From Amyelois transitella (Eukaryota; Arthropoda; Insecta; Lepidoptera; Pyralidae): DNA of 64,000 nt. Shown here one piece after another: positions 57,301 to 64,000 of the stretch. Every line of letters starts with the position of its first letter. Position 1 is the first letter of the stretch. The notes beneath the pieces are model-generated. The model did not search any database, had not been told where the DNA came from, and was given only the letters and a program-made list of their open reading frames with translations. Position numbers and translations under genes: made by a program. The stretch covers positions 10,255,001-10,319,000 of the forward strand of contig NC_083516.1 of the NCBI RefSeq assembly GCF_032362555.1, in the 5' to 3' direction.

Positions 57301-60300
57301 TTATATTTTTGTATATTTTCAAGAACCACTTGTTAACATTGGGATCATATTAATATACCAATTAAGGAGACTCTGACGTCAACGGCCTATCAACATTAGT
57401 AACAATAGTTAGTGACTATATAGTTAACATTTCTTAAAAAAGGTTACACACAGTAAGGATCACATTCGAAACAAGCAGATAACCCGTTTAAGCTGTTGAT
57501 CAGATTGAAAATAACTTACTACTCGACGAATAAAGTACTAAAATGCATCGCTTTAAGCAGGGCGTTGTCGAAATTAAATTTTTAACCATTTCAAGGAAAG
57601 TTACTCACACGTTGGTTTCATCAATAAAAGATACACTTCCATTAATCTTTATTGTGCTTGCGATAATAATTTTGACCATTTGTAAATGACGAAAAACGTT
57701 TTTTTTTTCTCTTTTTTTAAACACAATCCTAATCTCGCTTCGTGAGCGTCGGTTGTCGAATCGATAAGGTACCCGAAGTGCCATTACCAATGAATATTTT
57801 CGAAATTATTTAGTACATTACACACGTACATTAGTTTGAATACAAACAGATGCTCTTACTATGAGGGAAAACATCGTGGGGAAACCTTCACATTCCGGCA
57901 ACTAGATGTGCAACCATACGACCCATAACGGGCTAGGTTCCCCTGCAAAGGTTGTGGAGGTCAGACGGGAGTCGTTTCATGTTAAAAGCTGACTCAGCCA
58001 ATCCAGGATCCAAAGTCAAAGGCATACCCCGGGCTCCTGTCCAGAATGGTGAGCAACCGGTACTAAAGCCAGGAGGGAGAAACACATTCCTAATTTCGCT
58101 ATACTTTTTGTCGTTATTGAAGAAAATGCTGCAGTGCAGTTTGTTACCTCTTCTTCTGCACTGACGCCTTGGAAGCGGCAGTAAACTTAGTTTTTAAGTA
58201 ATTTATTTGACGTCAACCAATGTTGTTAAACCATACTTTTTGACAATTATTAAGCGATACATAGTATCCTATAGTAATGAATAAAAATTTTGAATTTGAA
58301 TTTTGAACTTGTCCCCAGTCCGGAGCTACGACAAGCACGACAAATGCGGCCTCGTGTGGATACCGAGGGTGGTCGCGTACAGGTGTCGCACTTGTGGCAT
58401 ATCGCCATGCATGTCGATATGTCGCGAGTGCTTCCACCGCGGCGACCACAGCACGCACGACTTCAACATGTTCCTGTCGCAGGCTGGCGGCGCATGCGAC
58501 TGCGGTGACAAGTCCGTCATGAAGGAAGACGGGTGAGTGCTTGTGTAGACCTCTCTTTTTGTCTTTAAGCCGGAGTGAGACAAATTTAGTCACGTGTAGT
58601 AAATCGGAGATGTTCTAGCAAAAGGTCTGGTCAAGAGTATCCGAAACCGACGAGCTTGCATGAAGAGGGTTATGATTGTGGATGGAGCGAAAGAAGTATG
58701 CAGTGATCGTGGCAAGTGGAATGATGTGGTATCTGAGAGACCACGTATTTATGTATATTTATGTATGTATGTAGATCACATAAGTGGTCTGTCATGGAAG
58801 AAGTCTGATGAGTAGACCGCTTTGTACCGGGTCTGTAGCTATCTAAATGTGATCTCCTTGGATACCGGGTGGGTCTGTCTTGAAGGTAGACGGGTGAGTA
58901 GACCACTCTTTGTGGTGGAGTTGATATGTCACAAGGTAATTAAAAGACCTTGTAGGAAGTCCAGGGAGACTTGTAGGTGAGAAGACCACTCTTTTGAATT
59001 TAGAATGTTGTACTTACATACATACCTACATACATATAATCACATATCCCCTGCCGGGTAGACAGAGCTAACAGTCTTAAAAGACTGACAGACCACGCTC
59101 AGCTATTCGGCTTAATTATAGAATTGTGATACAAATAGTGGCAGGTTGCTAGCCCATCGCCTAAAAGGAATATCAAGTTTATGAGTCAATCCCTTAGTCG
59201 CCTATTACGATATCCATGGAAAAAACATGCAGTGGTCCTATTCTTGTTCCTACTGGTGCCGGGAACCACACGGCTCATGTTGTACTTAATCGGGTCACAC
59301 ACCAAGAGGATGAGTTTGTCTCGAATGTCTCCATCAAAGAGCCTTTGTGACATAGACAATGCTAATTCTAAACTAGGTTATGATAATGGCGATGATATTA
59401 GACAAGGCGATGGAAAATTTCTATATAAATAATTGAAGTCTGAGCCTTGAGATGAAGAACAATTTATTTGCAAAACAAATGAGTAAGTAATGTCTATTGA
59501 TGATGATACGAGTTGTGGGGACAAAAATTTGCAATATCCATCCTATTTAAAGATCAGGTATAAATTACTAATGAACCAAGAAAATTACTGATATATCGTG
59601 TAGGTACGTACGCGTTTTTGTAACACTGCCAAATGTTTTTCGTGATGGATGCAATTAAAGTCCGTGTAATAGTCATAACACCAAAAAAAAAAGTTTAAAA
59701 ACCCAATAAGTCCTCATCAGAAAAAATAGGAGTAAGTACTTTTGGTCTTAATATTCCCACGGTAGCTAAAGTCAAAGCTGGTATATAGATAATAAGATAT
59801 AAAGAATAAGTTCTGTCACTGCCTGTGCACACGTAAAAATGAGGTTGATAAAGGCTCGGCTCCTATACGTTGCTTACATAAGTGGCCTTACCTCACTCAA
59901 CTGTAAATAGTTCATAGTTATAAATAGCCTAAAAAGGTGCGTTTACACATTGAAATGCCCGTCGGTGGTGGAGTTGTACTAAGGAGACGGCTTAAGGAAC
60001 CGGTTCCTCGGGAACCGATGACGTCATCGCACCCGCAGAACAGGATGCGAAGTCGCGGTAATAGTCTAGTATTTGTAGTTATTGGCGATGCATGACGTCA
60101 TTCGCAGCTCATCGGTTCAAAGACAAAGTATTAAGTGTCTTGTTAGTGTAATGAAGTCTTCCTTCATCTTGGTAATTATTTTTGTATGTATTGGCAATCT
60201 ATAGAACGAGTCCTGAATCCTGAAAATCTTCTGTCTCTCTCTTCTGGTTACTCGTTTTCTTGTTTAAAAAGAACCAAAATACGTTAAAAAAGAACTACAT

Positions 60301-63300
60301 TTTCACTTTTAACCTAATTTAGTGATAAATAATAATTGTTGATGATATTTTATTACCACAGATCTAAATGATAAAAACTTATAGTAAAATTTGCAAGATT
60401 GTCTGCTTAGAAACCGTATATATACTGGTCCAACCAAAAATGTTGGTCATAGATGAATAATATGAATGAATAACTAAGTTGCTTTAAATGCGGTAAAAAT
60501 TGGCATGCAAGTTGGCAACATTATGCTACGCGTACAATCGAATCCATATATCAGCATAATTTAATTTCTATATTAAATTTTATTTCCGAGGTATATAACT
60601 ATTTTATGTGGTTTACGAAGCATTAGAATGCGATAAATCCGTCTAATTCTCGTGGTACCCGAACCCCTCCCCTGGGCTCAACCTGGACCAACACCAGGAG
60701 GAAGATGACCTGATTTATTACAGTAAAAGATAGCTTAAAAACTCTATTACATAAGTTCCAGAATTGTAGGATTTGAAGTAAAGGCTACATTTTCGAAATA
60801 ACTAACTCATGGCGATTTTGTACGTATGTTAAACTTACTCGTTGATAAAAGATCGTTGTACTCCATTGTACCATGCGGCCTACTGTCATTGCAGACAATG
60901 CTCCGTCAGGGGCCTAACTTGACCCATGATTACCTTGGACACGCCTCGTGTCACAGGAAGCGACCTGCCGACTGACATTTAAGACATAGTAAACTGTGTC
61001 TGGCTAACAATGATCATGTAGATTTAGTGAAGTCCACATGTTAAAATTTAAAGTTGAAAATGGACCGTTGCACTCGATTGTACAACTGCAAACAATGCTC
61101 CGCCAGCGGCTCGAACTTGACCCGTGCTGACCTTGGATACAGCGTGTGTCACTCGAGGCGACTTGGCGACAGATATTATAATAATGAATCAGTCACCATT
61201 TCACACGGCGATAGATTTTTATTGACTGTTTCTTATCGTTCTCTTAACGTTAGTCCTGGTTGTGTCCTTACCTCTTTGGAGAGGAGCTTGGGTTAGTAAC
61301 GTTTTTACACGAAGCAACAGCCAGATGTGTAGAATAACGCCGAGGTATATGTAATTTTGCGGGTGAATTAGAATTACACATTAAGTTGCCTGAATGTGCA
61401 TTCAACTTAGCGTTACCGTAAGAGCACCGTTAAACATTAAACTTCTCAGAAAAATGTAGTCGCAGGATTTAAACATCACGATTTTGAGTCGGGTGCCTTA
61501 GTCTTAGGTTGGCTACGGATTTCTTTATATTTATTTTCCAGTCTGCCGGGAACCACACGGCACAACACCTTCCTACATCATGTCTCGTGAGCATAATTCT
61601 TGCACAATTAAATTTTATGTTTAACACCTGCTCTTAATAAATGTTTTGACATTTGTATGAAAAAATGTTGCAAACATGGTGCAGGACAGATCGATTTTTA
61701 TGCTTTTAAATTAATGGCAATCTGTGAGCGGTTAAATGAAAATGCGAGAACGGGTTTATTTAGAGGATAACTGTTGCCCGCGACTACGTCCGCCGTAAAA
61801 CGAAGTTTGACAAACTTAAATAAAAAAAGCTGACCTCTTTAAGGGGGGAATAATATAGGTGAGGGGAGAATATTTTGTATACAAACTTTTAAGTTGAACC
61901 CGAACTCATCTGCGTAAACCGCATACAAATCGGAGCAAAAGGTTTTGGCGCGATGCCAGTACATACAAACAGACTGACAGAAATTCAACAAATCTGATTT
62001 TCGGCTTCTTTTATTCATATAAAGATTGATATTCCTGCATTCATTTCATACATCTATATACATATAATAAAATGGTATGAGACCGGTGTCTGTACGTACC
62101 TGAAAGTTACCTGAATCTTTCAGGTAAGTAGAGACATTCAATCATTCATTCATTCATATAGTCAGCTCAGTTCAGCGGTTTGGCTTTATGATATGAATTG
62201 AAATTCAAATAGTGACAGGTTGCTAGTCCATCGACCAGAATTAGAATCCCAAGTTTATAAGCCTACCTATCCCTTAGTCGCCACTTAAATAATCCATGGG
62301 AAATGTGATGAATTGGTCCTATCCTTTTTATATTGGTGCCGGGAACCACACGGCAAAGTAAGTAGATACACCGGCAATTAGCAAAGAACACAAACACATA
62401 CACCGGTCTCATACAATTTTATGATATGTATGGATAGATTGGATTAGAAAGAGACAGCAAACCTGCCTTCCGTCCTTTGCTTATGTCCTTTAACTTCGCC
62501 TGAACTCGATTGTCCTGTCGTTTTGCCATGACCTTGGCAGTGTGACGTCATTCCTGTTAGGTTGAAAGGTGAAGACGTGTGATTTACCGATTTAGCTTGA
62601 AACTTGGCTCAAACTACATACGTACATATGTAATCACGTCTATATCCGTTGCGGGGTGGACAGAGACAACAGTCTTGAAGAAACTGTAAGGCCACGTTCA
62701 GCTGTTGGGTTGAATGACAGAATTTAAATTCAAATAGTAATAGGTTAAAATTTAAATTCAAATAGTATATAGGTGCTAGCTCATTGCCTGAAAGATGAAT
62801 CCCTAGTTTATGAGCTATCCCTTAGACGCCTTTTACGACATCCATGGGAAAGAGATGATTTTTTACTCTTGGCTTTTTAGTCCCGGTTGCATCCTGGATT
62901 GGGCGAGTCAGGTTTTTTTTTATGTAGTGACTCGCCATCCGGATCTAAAGCCAGGAGGAACAAGACATATCGTTACAAACAATATGTATTCATACGAAAT
63001 GACATACATATGGTCACGTCTATATCCCTTGCGGGGTAGACAGAGCCAACAGTCTTGAAAAGACTGAATGTCCACGTTCAGCTATTTGGCTTTATGATAG
63101 AATTGAGATTCAAATAGTGACAGGTTGCTAGCCCATCGCCTAAAAAAGAATCCCAAGTTTGTAATATTATCCCTTAGTCGCCTTTTACGACATCCATGTG
63201 AAAGAGATGGAGTGGTCCTATTCTTTTTTTGTATTGGTGCCGGGAACCACACGGCAGAAATGACAGCTGGCTCATTTCTCCAACTCCTAGCTTCTCTCAC

Positions 63301-63483
63301 CACCACCAGGACTTTCCATTTTATACAGCATTATAACACCAGCGTGTTCATTTCCAGGTTCTGTAGCAACCACGGCAACAAGTGCCCAAGGCCGGGCACC
63401 GTCCCCGCCGACCTGATGTGCGTGGCTGAGGCCATGATGCCCAGGCTCATACTGCGGCTTTTACAGCATTTCAGGGAGAACAG
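48380..63483 (+). CDS. Ubr3: E3 ubiquitin ligase UBR3, first three coding exons
   Basis: Large UBR-family RING E3 ligase; only the N-terminus lies here. Exons 48380-48596, 58319-58532 and 63358-63483 join in frame to 185 residues plus two bases; the gene continues past the window. Start ATG 48380 begins [20 protein letters not shown]. Exon 1 ends [17 protein letters not shown]. Exon 2 holds the UBR box: [48 protein letters not shown], with the Cys/His set for zinc binding. Exon 3 opens [13 protein letters not shown] and has a hydrophobic [14 protein letters not shown]. This order and wording match vertebrate UBR3 ([25 protein letters not shown]) rather than UBR1/2. Intron 1 is 9.7 kb and intron 2 is 4.8 kb. 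Confidence 0.95.
48597..50500. other. Ubr3 intron 1, first part: diverged low-copy repeats
   Basis: 49075-49240 and 49735-49890 are diverged copies sharing ATCTCACTCCATAGCCCAG, TGGCAGCTGT and CTCCATAG.TGCAGCCATCT. The region between also looks repeat-derived. No exon is seen. Confidence 0.5.
50511..50706. mobile_element. Foldback (MITE-like) element
   Basis: Left arm GCCAGAGCACACACAAAG, ACGCAGTTTGAAAGCG, ACCAAGTTGTAATACAAG; the right arm is its complement ending CTTTTGTGTGCTCTGGC. Arms are about 70 bases with about 50 bases between. Flanks TTTAG/TTTAG suggest a short target duplication. No coding capacity. Confidence 0.82.
51027..51300 (+). mobile_element. Z repeat, full length
   Basis: CTATACTAATATTATAAAGC to CACGCGGACGAATTTGCGGG. 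Confidence 0.85.
51940..52125 (-). mobile_element. T element, head missing
   Basis: ACATACATATGGTCACGTC to TTTGTAAGCCTAGTCC. Confidence 0.85.
52978..53240 (+). mobile_element. T element, near full length
   Basis: GTGCCGTGTGGTTCCCGGAAC (stem base changed), tail GACCATATTTATGTATG. Very close to consensus otherwise. Confidence 0.9.
53583..53832 (-). mobile_element. T element, near full length
   Basis: TACATATAATCACGTCTATATC to GTGCCGGAAACCACACGGCAC. Confidence 0.88.
53833..53998 (+). mobile_element. T element 3' part, diverged
   Basis: AACTTTGGATCCTTCTTTTATG to GACGTGACTGTATATGGATG, directly after the previous antisense copy. Confidence 0.65.
54481..54670 (+). mobile_element. Z repeat 5' part, then L-family LINE remnant
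   Basis: 54481-54545: TATATATTATAAAGCTGAAG to GAAACTACTGGTTCGA. From 54590: AATAGACTTATGAATGTAAGTG and GAAAGATATAGTC, a degraded L end. Confidence 0.6.
55120..55190 (+). mobile_element. LINE polyprotein fragment
   Basis: In one frame [16 protein letters not shown]-stop, a signature near the C-terminus of RTE-type LINE proteins. Isolated fragment. Confidence 0.6.
55421..55650 (+). mobile_element. T element
   Basis: GTGCTGTGTGGTTCCCGGCAC head, GATGTGATTATATGTTAG tail; internal loss near 55595. Confidence 0.83.
56205..56360 (-). mobile_element. T element, head missing
   Basis: ACATACATACATATATTTCTTGC to GCTTGAATGAAGAATCC. Confidence 0.75.
56381..56655 (+). mobile_element. Z repeat, full length
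   Basis: CTATACTAATATTATAAAGC to GCGGACGAAGTCGCGGGCAC. Confidence 0.87.
58116..58310 (+). mobile_element. LINE 3' tail abutting Ubr3 exon 2
   Basis: AAATGCTGCAGTGCAGTTTG, CTTGGAAGCGGCAGTA, GACGTCAACCAATG and AATGAATAAAAATTTTGAAT: a diverged relative of the 3' end of the LINE at 24013. It ends 8 bases before the acceptor of exon 58319-58532. Confidence 0.75.
58601..58760 (+). mobile_element. LINE (L family) C-terminal remnant
   Basis: AAAAGGTCTGGTCAAGAGTATCC, GGTTATGATTGTGGATGGAGCG and a TTTATGTATATTTATGTATG tail. Confidence 0.75.
59013..59274 (-). mobile_element. T element, near full length
   Basis: ACATACCTACATACATATAATC to GGTGCCGGGAACCACACGGC. Confidence 0.88.
60019..60100. promoter_or_regulatory. 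Two CRE-type palindromes in Ubr3 intron 2
   Basis: TGACGTCA at 60019-60026 and at 60093-60100, in a locally GC-richer stretch with GAACCGGTTCC at 59997-60007. TGACGTCA is the consensus full CREB/ATF site. Function here is only a possibility. Confidence 0.35.
60845..61175. repeat. Diverged direct repeat in Ubr3 intron 2
   Basis: 60850-60985 and 61055-61175 share GATCGTTG/GACCGTTG, ACAATGCTCCG.CAG.GGC, AACTTGACCC.TG and ACCTTGGA.AC. The second copy carries an 80-codon open frame (61054-61296) of unknown meaning. Confidence 0.55.
61542..61563 (-). mobile_element. Isolated T element head
   Basis: CTGCCGGGAACCACACGGCAC with no recognisable body beside it. Confidence 0.6.
62155..62355 (-). mobile_element. 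T element, tail missing
   Basis: From CAGCGGTTTGGCTTTATGATA to GGTGCCGGGAACCACACGGCA. Confidence 0.83.
62616..62860 (-). mobile_element. T element, head missing
   Basis: ACATACGTACATATGTAATC to CATCCATGGGAAAGAGATG. AATTTAAATTCAAATAGTA is duplicated inside it (62721-62770). Confidence 0.78.
62998..63256 (-). mobile_element. T element, near full length
   Basis: ATGACATACATATGGTCACG to GGTGCCGGGAACCACACGGCA, about 100 bases before Ubr3 exon 3. Confidence 0.9.
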
Positions 63484-63507
63484 GTATGAATACATTTATT
63501 TTATATT

Positions 63508-63838
63508 AGATGTGCCCGCGACTTCGTCCGCGTGGAGTAGTGATTTATTTTAATTATTTTATTTTAAACTAGCTGTGCCCGCGACTTTGTCCGCGTGGAA
63601 TAATTATTCTTGGCATCATTGAAGCCCTTAAGAATGAATAATTTAACCAGGTTTTTTTTACATATTCCATTATTTCTTTGCTCCTAATAGTTGCAGCGTG
63701 ATGTTATATAGCCTAAAGCCTTCCTCGATAAATGGTCTATTCAACGCAAAAAGAATTTTTCAATTCGAACCAGTAGTTCCTGAGATTAGCGCGTTCAAAC
63801 AAACAAACAAAGTCTTCAGCTTTATAATATTAGTATAG
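63508..63838 (-). mobile_element. Z repeats: a 38-base end fragment and a full copy
   Basis: 63508-63545 repeats the GTGCCCGCGACTTCGTCCGCG end; 63566-63838 is a complete antisense copy ending CTTTATAATATTAGTATAG. Confidence 0.83.
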
Positions 63839-64000
63839 TTATATTAACGCATCGTCAAAAGTCGATTGCACCGCCTGGCCAGCCTTGTGCCCCTTTCTGA
63901 TGCCATACAAGTGTAATAAGGTTTCTACAAGTGACTTGTAGCTATATGATAATAACTTGTGTACTTATATAAATTTTACATTTTTGTAAACTTGTTTCCG

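Noticed and set aside
58213-58593. - strand frames over Ubr3 exon 2
   Set aside because: Shadows of the UBR box on the + strand.

Overview
The window is moth or butterfly (Lepidoptera) nuclear DNA. The base composition is AT-rich, genes have small exons in long introns, and the introns are packed with short retroelements. That it is lepidopteran is inferred from the repeat types and the insect-like proteins; no species can be named.

Four protein-coding genes are visible. (1) The 3' half of the serotonin transporter gene SerT on the + strand: seven exons from position 1 to the stop at 10486. (2) A + strand gene for an unrecognised multi-pass membrane protein (exons 18406-32429, possible first exon at 13974). 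Its two halves look like diverged copies of each other. (3) The complete DEAD-box RNA helicase gene DDX56 on the - strand (46074 down to 35304, 563 residues). (4) The first three coding exons of the E3 ubiquitin ligase gene Ubr3 on the + strand (48380-63483, running off the window), including the zinc-binding UBR box. The membrane-protein gene and DDX56 converge. DDX56 and Ubr3 diverge from a shared 2.3 kb spacer (46075-48379).

The most unusual feature is in DDX56, where two neighbouring coding exons have each been tandemly amplified. The exon with helicase motifs V and VI (42765-42914) is followed by seven full extra copies and one gutted copy, almost all at an exact 195-base period. The exon for the start of the C-terminal domain (39965-40106) is followed by five extra copies separated by only 31-45 bases of CT-rich DNA. 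The full copies are in phase with the neighbouring exons, except one that has lost two bases. Only one plain exon (40571-40668) lies between the two arrays. A separate 92-base satellite with a three-unit higher-order pattern fills part of the next DDX56 intron. In both SerT and DDX56 a short tandem duplication has also copied a splice acceptor, and in each case the upstream copy leads into an early stop.

Mobile DNA accounts for much of the rest: a tRNA-derived SINE; a very abundant element of about 260 bases with a stem-loop head and a TATG-repeat tail (called T here); a third short dispersed family (called Z); two inverted, internally deleted Tc1-like transposons; a nearly intact LINE inserted in a SINE; many truncated LINE 3' ends; and a foldback element. 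Several of these end within a few tens of bases of splice sites.

Stretches without recognisable genes: 10690-13930 (very AT-rich, nothing seen), 32450-35300 (between the convergent genes), 46075-48379 (divergent promoter region), and the long Ubr3 introns.
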